Below, piece after piece: positions 1 through 9,591 of a stretch of 64,000 nt of DNA (its first letter is position 1; the number at the start of each line of letters is the position of its first letter). Position numbers and translations under genes: made by a program. The notes under the pieces are model-generated. The model saw only the letters and a program-made list of their open reading frames with translations. It made no database searches and was not told where the DNA came from. Origin of the DNA: UBA2336 sp049306095 (GTDB lineage Bacteria > Bacteroidota > Bacteroidia > Cytophagales > Cyclobacteriaceae); assembly GCA_049306095.1 (NCBI GenBank), contig JBAQPU010000003.1, forward strand, positions 43,401 to 107,400, given 5' to 3'.

Positions 1-319
1 CTTCACTGAGTGTTTCCTCAGATTGTTGTAACGTCACCTCAATGGAGGTTCGGTTGCCTACTGTTACTTCCTGTGTGGCATAACCGATGAATGAGAATAC
101 CAAAATACTTTGGTCATTTGGTACGCCAATGGAGTAGGACCCGGTGGCATCTGTGGCGGTACCAGTTGAGGTTCCTTTTACGATAAGGTTTACCCCGGGC
201 ATTCCGGTACCAGAAGCATCTGTAACCTTGCCAGTTACAGTTCGCTGCTGAGCTGTTGCCCCAAGGGCCAGCATTAACACGCATGTCAGTGCCCAACTCG
301 TTTTGTAAAGGTTTTTCAT
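1..319 (-). CDS. SusC/RagA-type TonB-dependent receptor, N-terminal fragment
   Basis: This is the first 106 codons of an outer-membrane TonB-dependent receptor that runs off the left edge. It starts with ATG at 319-317. Residues 1-24 form a signal peptide (MKNLYKTSWALT then a hydrophobic run ending ATAQQ). Residues from about 25 to 100 match the carboxypeptidase-D-like plug extension of SusC proteins: VTGKVTDASGTGMPGVNLIV, then TDATGSYSIGV and FSFIGYATQEV. The TonB box and barrel lie outside the window. It is divergent from the LacI regulator at 580, and two operator-like palindromes lie 115-149 bases before its start, so the LacI protein probably controls it. The substrate cannot be told from this fragment. 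Confidence 0.88.
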   Translation of the reverse strand, partial: MKNLYKTSWALTCVLMLALGATAQQRTVTGKVTDASGTGMPGVNLIVKGTSTGTATDATGSYSIGVPNDQSILVFSFIGYATQEVTVGNRTSIEVTLQQSEETLSE

Positions 320-433
320 GTTTTGTTGATTAATGGTTTTTGGTTAGAACTAAAAGAGGATCATAACAAACGATTGCATTACGAATGGAAGGTAGGGTGT
401 TCGGAATAAAAAAAGCAAGAAAAATATAAAAAT

Positions 434-468
434 GTGTGCGAACACACTTAAATTGTGTGCGAACACAC
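434..468. promoter_or_regulatory. Tandem operator-like palindromes between susC and lacI-type genes
   Basis: Two identical 14-base imperfect palindromes, GTGTG-CGAA-CACAC, lie at 434-447 and 455-468. Their centres are 21 bases apart, two helical turns, so both would face the same side of the DNA. LacI-family proteins bind such dyads as dimers, and the divergent position is typical of an autoregulated operator. Binding is inferred, not shown. Confidence 0.6.
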
Positions 469-579
469 GGAATTTAATAGTCCTTAAAAATAGAGCGAGA
501 AAGCACATTCTGTGAAAGCGAATAGCATGTTTATTTTTTAACTCATTGTAATTCAGTCCTATCCTAACATTACCAGAGC

Positions 580-1644
580 GTGACCAAAAAAAATGTACGT
601 ATTAAAGACATCGCCAAGTTGGCCGGTGTTTCCACAGGCACAGTCGACCGGGTTTTACACAACCGCGGGAAGGTTTCAGAAAGTGCCTTAAAAAAAGTGA
701 TGGAGGTGATGAATGGAATTGATTACCAGCCTAATGTAATTGCCCGAACCCTCGGCTCCAATAAAACACACCGGCTAGCTGCCCTGGTACCGAATCCTGT
801 TGTTGACCCCTATTGGGCTCAGTCGATGTCGGGTATTGCCCAGGCAGAAACCGAATGGAGTAAGTATGGTGTGGTTATAGATCTATACTTATTTAATCAA
901 TATGATAAAGATTCATTTAAACAGGCTGCTGCTGCTGCTTTAAAAAATAATCCTGCCGGAATTTTGGTCGCCCCACTTTTTTACCATGAAGCATTACCCT
1001 TTTTTAATAGTTGTAAGGAAGCCAATGTACCCTATGTGCTTTTTAACACGCGTATTCAAGAGGCTGAACCCATTTGCTTTATCGGGCAGGAGTTGCATCG
1101 AAGCGGAAGGGTAGCGGCTTCGCTGGTGGAAATGGGGCAACCTTATCCGTGCTCGTTTGCCGTACTCCATATTCATGAAGACATCCCCAACTCTCCGCAC
1201 CTGATTGAGAAGGAAAATGGCTTTCGTGAATATTTTATTGATTTGAAGAAACCGGGTTTTGAAGTAAAGACTTTCGTAATGGATGACCCCGAAAGCCCTT
1301 CTTTTGATTCGCAGTGCCAGTCTATATTTAATATGAAAAACCTAAAAGGGATTTTTGTCAGTACCTCTAAAATTTTTACCATCGCTGAGTACATTCGCAA
1401 GCATTCCAAAAAAGGCATCCGATTGGTTGGGTACGACTTGCTGGACACCAATATGCAATACCTGAAATCGGGGCAAATCAATTTTGTAATCAATCAAAAC
1501 CCCAAACGGCAAGCTTTCCTCGGCATTTCTCATTTGGCCAGTTCGCTTGTCTTTAAAGCCAACGTGCCTAAAAATGATTTTCTTCCGTTAGAAGTGATTA
1601 CCGGAGAAAACCTGCAATCCTATCTTAACTCACACATTCATTAA
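580..1644 (+). CDS. LacI/GalR-family transcriptional regulator
   Basis: A 354-residue one-component regulator. Residues 7-27 are the LacI helix-turn-helix (RIKDIAKLAGVSTGTVDRVL), followed by a hinge helix near residues 50-58. The rest is a periplasmic-binding-protein-like sensor that begins at about residue 67 (LAALVPNPVVDPYW). The start is GTG at 580, which places the helix-turn-helix at the usual distance from the N terminus. The length is normal for the family. It is divergent from the susC fragment and likely senses a sugar derived from that receptor's substrate. The sensor domain resembles the sugar-binding Peripla_BP_4 type, but the ligand is unknown. Confidence 0.93.
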   Translation: MTKKNVRIKDIAKLAGVSTGTVDRVLHNRGKVSESALKKVMEVMNGIDYQPNVIARTLGSNKTHRLAALVPNPVVDPYWAQSMSGIAQAETEWSKYGVVIDLYLFNQYDKDSFKQAAAAALKNNPAGILVAPLFYHEALPFFNSCKEANVPYVLFNTRIQEAEPICFIGQELHRSGRVAASLVEMGQPYPCSFAVLHIHEDIPNSPHLIEKENGFREYFIDLKKPGFEVKTFVMDDPESPSFDSQCQSIFNMKNLKGIFVSTSKIFTIAEYIRKHSKKGIRLVGYDLLDTNMQYLKSGQINFVINQNPKRQAFLGISHLASSLVFKANVPKNDFLPLEVITGENLQSYLNSHIH

Positions 1645-1654
1645 CCAGGCATTC

Positions 1655-3415
1655 TTATAGTTTTGGGGCCAGCCACAAAAAGCCTGAAGCCAAAAGAAAA
1701 AGAATAAAAAAGATTACCGGGCTCATTTGATTTTGAAGAGAAAGAGTATTGATATGTCCAGCTTTTGCCCATGTTGTTGAGGCGATTGTATTGGCATGTA
1801 GTTGGTTGGCGGTTCGTAATGATTCCAACGACTGACGGCCTGAAACAAAATAATGGAGAGTTGTTGAGTCTGCTGTAAGCTGGTGCCAGCCTGGTATGCC
1901 TACCCATGTGTTTCCAAACCACAGGTTATCAATCCTCACATCTTCCGTCAAGGGTAACAACATTCCATCGTCTGTTAATCTAGGGTGGATTTCTGTTGTT
2001 GAAATGACCTCAACATCCATGGGCTCATTTTCGTAAACAGGGAAGTCGGTCAGGATTTTAATTCTGAATTTTTCGGTTTGCTTGCGGGCTGTTTTCTCAA
2101 TTAAGGGCGACCAAAGAGAAGCGTAGGTTTCTGTATTCCCTTCCAGGGCAATGCGATAAGTTTCCTGCAGTAGCTGAATGCCTGTTTTGCCAATCCCTAT
2201 AAAGGTGTAAGCCGAAAGGACATCAGTTTTATTTTTTACCACGCTGAAAACGGAAGCGCTGGGTTGAATTTGTATGGAAAGCCGTGGAAGCACTTCAGGC
2301 TTTGTACCGAGGTGGGCGGTATCCTTCGTTATTTTTTTGAAGCTTATTGGAATAAAACGTTTTCGTATTTGATCACTTTCATCGGCTTTAAGAGGAAGAA
2401 GGATCAGGCCTAGCCCGCCTTTGATTGATTTCTCCATGGAAATTTTTTCTGAAGGCCTTAATGTTTCGAGAGCATCGCTGTCGATAATCACTAAGTCAAA
2501 TGCTTCAAGCAGGGGCGGAGTCAGGCTTGTAAATTGCAAAGGAGTCGTATTCGCATATTCGTAGCGGAAATTGTTTTTTGAAACCTGATAACGAAGGGTT
2601 AATCGATTTCCATTTTCGGCAAGGAAATTTTTCAGTTGCCGTGTTTCAAAAGTTGGGAATTTTTGCAGTAGCAAAATGTTTAGTCTTTCACCTTCTTTTA
2701 CAACTACCGGAATCTGTTCTGTTTTATAACCTGCCTGATCACGATATTGAAGCTTATAAACGAATGTTCCGGCTTCTTTCGGTTTGAATCTTAACCTGAA
2801 TGAAGTTAAACCGGGCTGTACTGTAGCAGAGTCTTCCTTTCCGGCAGCACCGGAAAGAAGTAAGGTTGTGGTGATGTTACTTTTTATTATCCCCTCAATG
2901 AAAGCTTGCTGATTGGCTTTAATGTTTTGCGGAAGATTGAGTTGCTGAATACCGACCGGAGATTCAGCCGGAAGAAATTGAAATTTACAAGCGGGAATAA
3001 GTTCAAGGGCATGATACGGTAAGCCTTCTCCGGCAATGAATTTGATTTGATCTTGTAAGGCAGTTAGTTCAAAAAAGGTTTTTAGGGTTTCTGATGGAGA
3101 GTAAATTTCTGAATCTGGTGTACGAATCAGCAGCAATTGCGGATGTGCAGTAAGCAGACTGTCAATTTGATTTTTACTGTACCCGGGAGTGAGGATGGCA
3201 ATACCGGAGGTTTCCTGCCCCAGCCTGTAAGCTGGTCTTAACAAAATCCCTAAAATTGAAATCAAAACAATAAGTTGTGCGATCAGCCGTAAGGGCAGGT
3301 ATTTTTGATTTCGTTTAATTTCTTTCCATAATAAAAATGAAAAAAGCCCAAGAATACCAGGGATAATTATCCAAACAGGAACAACAGGATTGATGAAGAA
3401 CGTGGAACTATTCAT
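1655..3415 (-). CDS. Membrane protein of the MoxR/DUF58 operon, amidotransferase-like fold
   Basis: A 586-residue protein with two hydrophobic segments at the N terminus (about 10-30 and 42-60) and one at the extreme C terminus (about 565-583). The large middle part would lie outside the membrane. The stretch FDLVIIDSDALETL followed by GGLGLILLP looks like the class I amidotransferase-like fold seen in BatA-type operon partners, but no catalytic triad is evident. Its start overlaps the end of the DUF4175 gene by 8 bases, so the two are translationally coupled. It is the last gene of the operon. The family is conserved in Bacteroidota and its biochemical role is unknown. Confidence 0.72.
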   Translation of the reverse strand: MNSSTFFINPVVPVWIIIPGILGLFSFLLWKEIKRNQKYLPLRLIAQLIVLISILGILLRPAYRLGQETSGIAILTPGYSKNQIDSLLTAHPQLLLIRTPDSEIYSPSETLKTFFELTALQDQIKFIAGEGLPYHALELIPACKFQFLPAESPVGIQQLNLPQNIKANQQAFIEGIIKSNITTTLLLSGAAGKEDSATVQPGLTSFRLRFKPKEAGTFVYKLQYRDQAGYKTEQIPVVVKEGERLNILLLQKFPTFETRQLKNFLAENGNRLTLRYQVSKNNFRYEYANTTPLQFTSLTPPLLEAFDLVIIDSDALETLRPSEKISMEKSIKGGLGLILLPLKADESDQIRKRFIPISFKKITKDTAHLGTKPEVLPRLSIQIQPSASVFSVVKNKTDVLSAYTFIGIGKTGIQLLQETYRIALEGNTETYASLWSPLIEKTARKQTEKFRIKILTDFPVYENEPMDVEVISTTEIHPRLTDDGMLLPLTEDVRIDNLWFGNTWVGIPGWHQLTADSTTLHYFVSGRQSLESLRTANQLHANTIASTTWAKAGHINTLSLQNQMSPVIFFILFLLASGFLWLAPKL

Positions 3416-5687
3416 GCTTCAATTCTTCGAGTTGTTGGATGAATTTTTGATCGAGTTCATGCACAATAGTTTCTTGTTTTTTTGGAAATGCCGGTTGTGG
3501 GGGTAGTATTTTCCAAAACTCTTGTTGCAGTGTTTTCATGACGTGCTGCATTTTATCCACTGGAATTTTTTCATCGAGCAGGTCACGAATCAATGAAAGG
3601 CCCTGAAGGGAAGTGCCGGGCTGTGCCACTGCAATTTGTGCCAGCTCTTCACCGGCTTTTGTTAAAATTCTTTTATCAGAAGCATTCAATTGTGGTGAAT
3701 CCTGCAGTGAGCGTGCCTCTAATAAGGAGAAGCCTTCGCGTATAGCCTGAAATTTTTTTTCCGTGACAATAAAATAGTGATTGGTGGATGATTGAACCTC
3801 GGCCAGGTCAGCCGTTAATCGCTTTTCTTCTTTCAGCGGAGGAGGATCAAAACCCATCCGGTGAACGTAAATGCGTGAGTCGTTGCTGATTTCTTTTAAG
3901 AGGTTTAGTGCTTTATATTGGTAAGGCAACGATTGTGCGGGGGTATAAATGCGCAGGTAGAGTTCGGCATCCCACATTAAACTGAGCGCCATTTTAAGTT
4001 TTGTTTTTACGGAGACCATAAAAAACGTAGCTTCTTCCTGGTTGTCATGCTGATGAACAAAATCTTTCAGCGGATTTTCCTTGTCTTCTTCTGAGAGTTC
4101 TTCCTCGTGATGATGGGTGTCTGTTTTTTTATCGGCTACCAGGTTGTGTTCGTTTTTTGTATCATGTTGGTGTCCAAAGGCCTTGATTGGATCCTTTTCC
4201 GCGTCATCTTCTTCCTGGTGATTGGCGTCACCGGGTCCGGTACCATGAGGAATTCCGGAATCTTCTTCTTCTCCCAGAAACTGGCCGTACTTCAACCGTA
4301 GAACTTTTTGGTCGTACCCAAGTTCATTGCTGGTCGCATTGAATTTTTCTTTTGAAATTTTCTTTTCTTTCTGATGTTTCAAAAGTTTTTCGGTGTCAAT
4401 AATGATTTGCCGTTGACTGCGGAAATATTCAGGCATTAAGTCAACGCCCAGGCCTTCATCTGCCGTGAGGATGTAAGAGGCCGTGTCTTTCAGTGAAATG
4501 AAAAATGTTTCAGTGCGATTTCGATTGGGCAGGGGAGTTTTGTTGTCGGTCGCTTCTACATAAAAGTAAAGTTCATCGCCCGGTTCAAGCCCAAGTTTTT
4601 TCAGGTTCAGGGTTGTATTGGCAGTTAGATGTTTTCCGGAAATCGTTGGTGGTGTGGTAAACCTGATCTTCTCTTCCCTGAATTTAATTCCTTCACCGCT
4701 GCCTTTACTTACGGTAGCAATAAGTTGTGAGTCGTTCAGTCCATAGTCGTCACGTAAATCAGCTTTCACATCAATCACGAGATCGTCTGTATGAAGTAAT
4801 GCTGTAAATTGTTCCAGATTTGCTACTGTAATTTTTGGGGGTTGATCTTTAATGAGATCAATCTTGTAGTAATCTGATCGATACGCTCCCAGGGTATCGC
4901 GCCACTGTAGTTGATAAAAAGCTGATGTTGCGAATGCCTGCGAAAATGTAAAGGAATAATTTCCGGCTGGGTTCAGGCGTGCTGAGTCGCGACCGGGAAA
5001 AATAATGTGGGCATCAATAGGTTGGCTGGAAAAAGAGATCATCCACTCAATACGGCTTCCTTCCGGAATACTGGCCGAAAGATTTTTTGATTTGTAGGAT
5101 GCGATACCGGTGTAAGATGGTGGTGTTACCTGAATGGATAATGATTCAATAAAAACCGCATCAGCAGCATTGACTGGAATGATTTGTTGTTGAGCGCCTG
5201 GTATTAATGGCGTGACTGTTTCTGTTATTGCAAATCCTGACAATACGAAATAAGACAGGGAGCAACCAATGAAAATCCCTATGGCTTGCACAAGCCGGTT
5301 GGGGAGTTTAACAGCAGGGTAAATATTTTCAAAAGCTGCCAATGTCTTTTCGCATTGTAGTTGTTGTAAAAGGGTTAACTCATCCTCTTGAAGTAAAATC
5401 AGGTCGGCACTTTCCTGCAGGTCAGGATATTGTGCGTTCATGAATTGAATGATGTGTGACGTTTGGAAGCGAATGAGATTCTTTTGAAGAATTCGCGCGG
5501 TAAACATGAGCAGTCCGGGAACCCCCGCCACAACTATTTTCAATGAGGCAGAAGCAATAAAAAGCCCCGTTAGCCCATATACGAGCATGATTATTCCCAC
5601 AGCAATTAAAATTGCCTCCGTTAACCCGATGAGCAGGTAGCGTTTCTTGAGCGAGTTGAGGTAATATCGTGCCTGTGTGTTGCTCAT
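3408..5687 (-). CDS. DUF4175-like membrane protein with His/Asp-rich linker
   Basis: A 759-residue protein with N-terminal transmembrane helices (about 18-40, 47-64 and 140-160) followed by a long beta-rich and then helical soluble part, the usual DUF4175 arrangement in MoxR/DUF58 operons. At roughly residues 480-560 is a charged linker rich in His, Asp and Glu. It contains two similar units, DPIKAFGHQHD and NPLKDFVHQHD, with HHHEEE between them, which suggests metal binding or a flexible tether. It overlaps the BatA-like gene upstream by 4 bases and the next gene by 8. The function is unknown; the operon is thought to act in cell-envelope stress or complex assembly. Confidence 0.75.
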   Translation of the reverse strand: MSNTQARYYLNSLKKRYLLIGLTEAILIAVGIIMLVYGLTGLFIASASLKIVVAGVPGLLMFTARILQKNLIRFQTSHIIQFMNAQYPDLQESADLILLQEDELTLLQQLQCEKTLAAFENIYPAVKLPNRLVQAIGIFIGCSLSYFVLSGFAITETVTPLIPGAQQQIIPVNAADAVFIESLSIQVTPPSYTGIASYKSKNLSASIPEGSRIEWMISFSSQPIDAHIIFPGRDSARLNPAGNYSFTFSQAFATSAFYQLQWRDTLGAYRSDYYKIDLIKDQPPKITVANLEQFTALLHTDDLVIDVKADLRDDYGLNDSQLIATVSKGSGEGIKFREEKIRFTTPPTISGKHLTANTTLNLKKLGLEPGDELYFYVEATDNKTPLPNRNRTETFFISLKDTASYILTADEGLGVDLMPEYFRSQRQIIIDTEKLLKHQKEKKISKEKFNATSNELGYDQKVLRLKYGQFLGEEEDSGIPHGTGPGDANHQEEDDAEKDPIKAFGHQHDTKNEHNLVADKKTDTHHHEEELSEEDKENPLKDFVHQHDNQEEATFFMVSVKTKLKMALSLMWDAELYLRIYTPAQSLPYQYKALNLLKEISNDSRIYVHRMGFDPPPLKEEKRLTADLAEVQSSTNHYFIVTEKKFQAIREGFSLLEARSLQDSPQLNASDKRILTKAGEELAQIAVAQPGTSLQGLSLIRDLLDEKIPVDKMQHVMKTLQQEFWKILPPQPAFPKKQETIVHELDQKFIQQLEELKHE

Positions 5688-6904
5688 TGATTTTTGTGGT
5701 ATGCCAGTAATCGTTCAATCAATAAGATGGTTAAGAGTATGGAGATCAAATAGGAATCGGCTGACTGCAATGGGCGGACTGCATTTTTGTTTTTATCGAC
5801 CGCCTGTTGACTCCATGCTACTGAATCCTGAATCATACGTTGATCATTTTCCCGGACAACTGCCTGGTATTGGGTTGAGGGAACAATGATAGAAGCAAGC
5901 GTAACACTTAGATTTTCCTGTAAAACGATTTCTTCATTCAATGATTTTGTGATTCTCCATTTGTGTTTTTGATCCTGAACAATCAATGGATAGCCGGTAA
6001 CTTCTCTGGTATAAAGAATGTTTTCCGTTGGTGGAATTCGTTTACTGGAAAGCCAGATGATCCACGTTACGAGGTCGCTCTGCAGAAATTTTGAATCCAT
6101 TTTAAATTCAACTTTCATAGGTGTAGCAAAAGACGTTTTTATGGATCGTAAAATAGCTTCTATAATTTTTTTATCGTATGCATGCTCCTGGTCGTAATAA
6201 ACAGCGATGCTAAGCGTATCTTGCGGGTTAGCGGCTTCTGATAAACTTGCCGAAGGCACAGCCTGTGTTGTAAAGTAAGTTTCACTGGCGTTTGAAAACC
6301 CTTTCCTGATATACGTACTGTCAGCATGTTTGAAAACATTCAGCGTAAATTCTTCCGGCTCTGGAGTAACACCAATCCAGCGAATGTTAGCCGTAAGCGG
6401 TGTTCGGATTCCTGAAAACCCGTTGATTTTATTTTTGGCCAGCACGATGGCCTCTGAAAGATTTAGTGTTTTTAATTGCTCTGCAAGGCTCCGGTACGGA
6501 ATACTACGGGTTGCAGGTATGCTATCCTGAAGCATCGGAAAGTCATCCGATAGCCAGTGAAGTTCATATCCCTGTTCACGAAAATTTTCAAGTTGCCGCT
6601 CAACCTCAGGGTTGTGTTCCAATCTCTTTTCAACGATGACCCATTTTGTTTCACCTGTGGTGCATCCGTAGAAACTCAGACCGCCCATTAAAAGAACAAA
6701 CAGAATAATCATGAGACAGCGCAAGACAAGCAAAACAATTTCGTTAAGCCTGATGCCCTTGAATTGTTGAGTATTGGTTTCGTGCAAGTGTCGCAAACTC
6801 CCGATGCGAATGACTTTTCCTTCCTTTCGGCTGAGCATGTGAATGGCAATAGGAAGAGAAAGTCCTGCCAGTGCCCATAGCGCTATCGGGTTTGTAAACA
6901 GCAT
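5684..6904 (-). CDS. BatA-domain membrane protein
   Basis: A 406-residue protein that begins with the BatA/TIGR02226-type double-transmembrane region: FTNPIALWALAGLSLPIAIH, a short basic loop (RKEGKVIRIGSLRHL), then a second helix at about 57-78. A third hydrophobic helix sits at the C terminus (LISILLTILLIERLLA). The middle region has no von Willebrand A motif that can be seen. It overlaps its upstream neighbour (DUF58) by 1 base and the DUF4175 gene by 4, so the operon is tightly coupled. It probably anchors the MoxR/DUF58 machinery in the inner membrane; this is inference from family context. Confidence 0.8.
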   Translation of the reverse strand: MLFTNPIALWALAGLSLPIAIHMLSRKEGKVIRIGSLRHLHETNTQQFKGIRLNEIVLLVLRCLMIILFVLLMGGLSFYGCTTGETKWVIVEKRLEHNPEVERQLENFREQGYELHWLSDDFPMLQDSIPATRSIPYRSLAEQLKTLNLSEAIVLAKNKINGFSGIRTPLTANIRWIGVTPEPEEFTLNVFKHADSTYIRKGFSNASETYFTTQAVPSASLSEAANPQDTLSIAVYYDQEHAYDKKIIEAILRSIKTSFATPMKVEFKMDSKFLQSDLVTWIIWLSSKRIPPTENILYTREVTGYPLIVQDQKHKWRITKSLNEEIVLQENLSVTLASIIVPSTQYQAVVRENDQRMIQDSVAWSQQAVDKNKNAVRPLQSADSYLISILLTILLIERLLAYHKNQ

Positions 6905-7800
6905 TATCGCAGAAGTCTTTTTCGAACGGTTAAGAAATTCCAGAGTACTGTTTCCACCGGCTCGTCAAGTAACACCAGGTAGTAGCTGATTTGCTTTTCC
7001 AGCATCCACGCACGGGAATCCTTCAGCCATTGATGAACCCGCCTCACATATTCTTTTTGTTGTGTAATAGTGTCTACTTTTGTCCGGGTTCCACTCTCGA
7101 GATCCTCAAACGTAAATGAGCCATCATAATCCAGGTTGGCTTCGCGCCTGCCCATCAGTTGAAAAATGATAACTTCATTTCTGGGTGTTTTTAACCTGGA
7201 AATAAACTGTTGCAGATCTTCCGAGTCATCGTACAGGTCGGTGATGAAAACGATCAATTCTTTTCCGCGATGATCTAAAAGTTGTTCCAACGCAGCACCT
7301 TTATTCCAGCTGCCATCACTTTTCAGCGATACCAGTTCATTGAGGAATCTGATAAATTGTTGTTGCTCAAAACGGGGTTGTATAATTTTTACCTGCTTGT
7401 CATTGATGGTAAACAAACCAAACGTATCACTTTGCTTGCGCGCAAGGTAGGCCAGGGCGGCCGTCATGATTTTCGCGTACTGCAATTTGCTTATACCGTT
7501 TTCTGTGTATGCCATCGAGCGGCTCGCATCCAGCATGAATTTTACGGTAATGTTTGTTTCGATCTCTGCCTGCTTGATGTAGTAACGTTCCGATCGTGCA
7601 AACATTTTCCAGTCGAGTTGCCGGAGGTCATCGCCCGGTTGATAACTTCGGTACTGACTGAATTCCTGTCCGGAACCCACCGATTGACTTTTGTTGCTGC
7701 CGCTCATGAAACCCTCTACAATGATGCGCGCCACCAGTTCGAGTCCGTCAACGGTGTTGAGGATTTCAGGTTTTAGTAATTCGCGGATGCGCGCGTCCAT
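6904..7800 (-). CDS. DUF58 domain-containing protein
   Basis: A 298-residue soluble protein with the DUF58 signature YQPGDDLRQLDWKMFARS at about residues 53-70. A von Willebrand A-like fold follows, with the MIDAS-type motif DASRSM near residue 91. The length is normal for the short DUF58 form. It sits directly after the MoxR ATPase (3 bases apart) and overlaps the BatA-like gene by one base. Across bacteria, MoxR ATPases act as chaperones on von Willebrand A-type partners encoded beside them, so this is the likely client or adaptor of the neighbouring ATPase. Confidence 0.9.
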   Translation of the reverse strand: MDARIRELLKPEILNTVDGLELVARIIVEGFMSGSNKSQSVGSGQEFSQYRSYQPGDDLRQLDWKMFARSERYYIKQAEIETNITVKFMLDASRSMAYTENGISKLQYAKIMTAALAYLARKQSDTFGLFTINDKQVKIIQPRFEQQQFIRFLNELVSLKSDGSWNKGAALEQLLDHRGKELIVFITDLYDDSEDLQQFISRLKTPRNEVIIFQLMGRREANLDYDGSFTFEDLESGTRTKVDTITQQKEYVRRVHQWLKDSRAWMLEKQISYYLVLLDEPVETVLWNFLTVRKRLLR

Positions 7801-7803
7801 GGC

Positions 7804-8808
7804 TTATATACTTTGTAGCCCAATCGTTTCTAAAAGATGCTTGGTTACATCATCGGGGGTAACGTTTTCAGCTTCGGCTTTAAAGTTCATCAGGATGCGA
7901 TGCCGTAGAACCGGATAAGCCACATGACGGATGTCTTCCTGAGTGACAGCAAAATTTCCATGTAGCAAAGCCCTTGCTTTGGCTGTGAGAATCATAGCCT
8001 GACCTGCCCGTGGTCCGGCACCCCAGCGCACCCAGTCTTTTACAAATTTTGTTTCTGTTTCGCTGGGCCGTGTTGCGCGAACAATGCGGCTGACCAGGTC
8101 AATGAGGTCAGCATTGATATGAACTTCACGTACGAGCTTTTGAGCTTCCAGTATCTTCGATCCTTCAATTACTTTGTTGATGCCTGTTCCTTTTTTTCCG
8201 GTTGTATTTTCAAGAATAGAGCGTTCTTCCTCAGCTGTTGGGTAACTAACCTTAACGTAGAGTAAGAAGCGGTCAAGCTGGGCTTCGGGCAGTGGAAAAG
8301 TACCCGATTGTTCGATTGGGTTTTGAGTGGCCAGTATAAAGAATGGGCGCTCGAGCGGGTAGGTAACACCGGCATAGGTCACTTCAAATTCCTGCATGGC
8401 TTCCAGTAAAGCCGATTGTGTTTTAGGCGATGTTCGGTTGATTTCATCCGCCAGAATAATATTGGCAAACACCGGGCCCTTGTTAAATTTAAAAATTCGC
8501 TTTCCTGTGGTGTGATCTTCTTCCAGAATTTCTGTTCCGATAATATCGGAGGGCATGAGGTCGGGGGTGAATTGAATACGCCTGAAACGAAGATCAATTG
8601 CTTCCGCCAGCGACCGGATCATTAATGTTTTGGCAAGACCGGGCACACCTTCCAGCAAGGCGTGGCCTCCCGCCAGGAAAGTGATCAATAGTTGATCGAT
8701 AATCTCTTCCTGCCCGACAATCGCTTTTTTGATTTCCTGTTTCAGGTCATTCAGTTTGCCGATGATTTCGTTTACGGATTGTTCCGTTGCTTTCAATTGC
8801 TGATTCAT
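7804..8808 (-). CDS. MoxR-family AAA+ ATPase
   Basis: A 334-residue AAA+ ATPase. The Walker A motif is GVPGLAKT at about residues 56-63 and the Walker B is IILADEINRT near residues 116-125. The arginine-rich sensor region (QLDRFLLYV) and the C-terminal lid are typical of MoxR. These ATPases remodel or activate partner proteins that carry von Willebrand A domains. It is followed at 3 bases by DUF58 and preceded at 9 bases by DUF4159, so it belongs to one six-gene minus-strand operon. No oddities are seen. Confidence 0.95.
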   Translation of the reverse strand: MNQQLKATEQSVNEIIGKLNDLKQEIKKAIVGQEEIIDQLLITFLAGGHALLEGVPGLAKTLMIRSLAEAIDLRFRRIQFTPDLMPSDIIGTEILEEDHTTGKRIFKFNKGPVFANIILADEINRTSPKTQSALLEAMQEFEVTYAGVTYPLERPFFILATQNPIEQSGTFPLPEAQLDRFLLYVKVSYPTAEEERSILENTTGKKGTGINKVIEGSKILEAQKLVREVHINADLIDLVSRIVRATRPSETETKFVKDWVRWGAGPRAGQAMILTAKARALLHGNFAVTQEDIRHVAYPVLRHRILMNFKAEAENVTPDDVTKHLLETIGLQSI

Positions 8809-8817
8809 AAGGCTTTG

Positions 8818-9447
8818 TTATGCGGTTAAAGCATACATCACAATGTTGATGCTAAACCGGGTATTGTCAATTCTATAAAAACGTTTATTTCTGAAATCGT
8901 AGTCCCACTCGCACCCGTAATCTTTATTGCTGTAAAGAACTCCAATTTTATTTTTGAATTCAATGGCTTTCAGGTAGTCGTGTACAATATCATCGCCCCA
9001 GCCATTCAATTCCTGGGCGGTGGTGGGAGGTCCATCGAATTGGAAAAAGGTGGAATAAATCGGGTGATTGTTGGGGATTTTTTTTAATGCTACCGCTCCG
9101 AAGATGCGTTCCATTTGCGATTCAAATGACTTTGCGAAGAGCCCGTCAATATCGTGATTACAATCATCCACAAAAATAAAGCCTCCGTTTGTAACGTATT
9201 TCTCAAAATTCTCGCGCTCCTTGGCAGTGAATTCTACCAATTTGTGGCCGCTCAGGTAACAAAAGGGGCATCTGAAAATTTCATCACTGCTCAGGGGTAT
9301 AATGTTTTCTTTCGTGTCGATCTGAAGGGTTGTGTACTCTATTAAAGAGTTCAACACATTGGAAGGCATGCGCTGATCAACATCCCAATCGCCCGACTCA
9401 TATTGGAGGCGGGTAAAAAAGAATTTTGAATTGGTTCTGTCGATCAT
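8818..9447 (-). CDS. DUF4159 domain-containing protein
   Basis: A 209-residue protein matching the DUF4159 family: FTRLQYESGDWDVDQRMPSN at residues 11-30, GGFIFVDDCNHD in the middle and a C-terminal segment (NKDYGCEWDYDF, then TRFSINIVMYALT). There is no clear signal peptide, so this copy looks cytoplasmic, whereas many homologues are exported. The fold is amidotransferase-like. It is the first gene of the MoxR/DUF58 operon, 9 bases before the ATPase gene. The family regularly occurs with MoxR and DUF58 in Bacteroidota and Planctomycetes. Its activity is not known. Confidence 0.85.
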   Translation of the reverse strand: MIDRTNSKFFFTRLQYESGDWDVDQRMPSNVLNSLIEYTTLQIDTKENIIPLSSDEIFRCPFCYLSGHKLVEFTAKERENFEKYVTNGGFIFVDDCNHDIDGLFAKSFESQMERIFGAVALKKIPNNHPIYSTFFQFDGPPTTAQELNGWGDDIVHDYLKAIEFKNKIGVLYSNKDYGCEWDYDFRNKRFYRIDNTRFSINIVMYALTA

Positions 9448-9591
9448 AGGTCGCTAAGATGCTGTATTTCGGTTAGTTGGAAGGTTAAAATTATACAGGC
9501 GGATTTAAATTAGTGAGAAAAAGTAATGTAGTCACGTACGATGAGGTACAAATAAAAATACGCTGACTGGCGGGGATTCTTTTTTTATAGG

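Noticed and set aside
7282..7776. Open frame of 164 codons on the plus strand opposite the DUF58 gene
   Set aside because: No recognisable protein and fully overlapped by a gene with clear DUF58 motifs.
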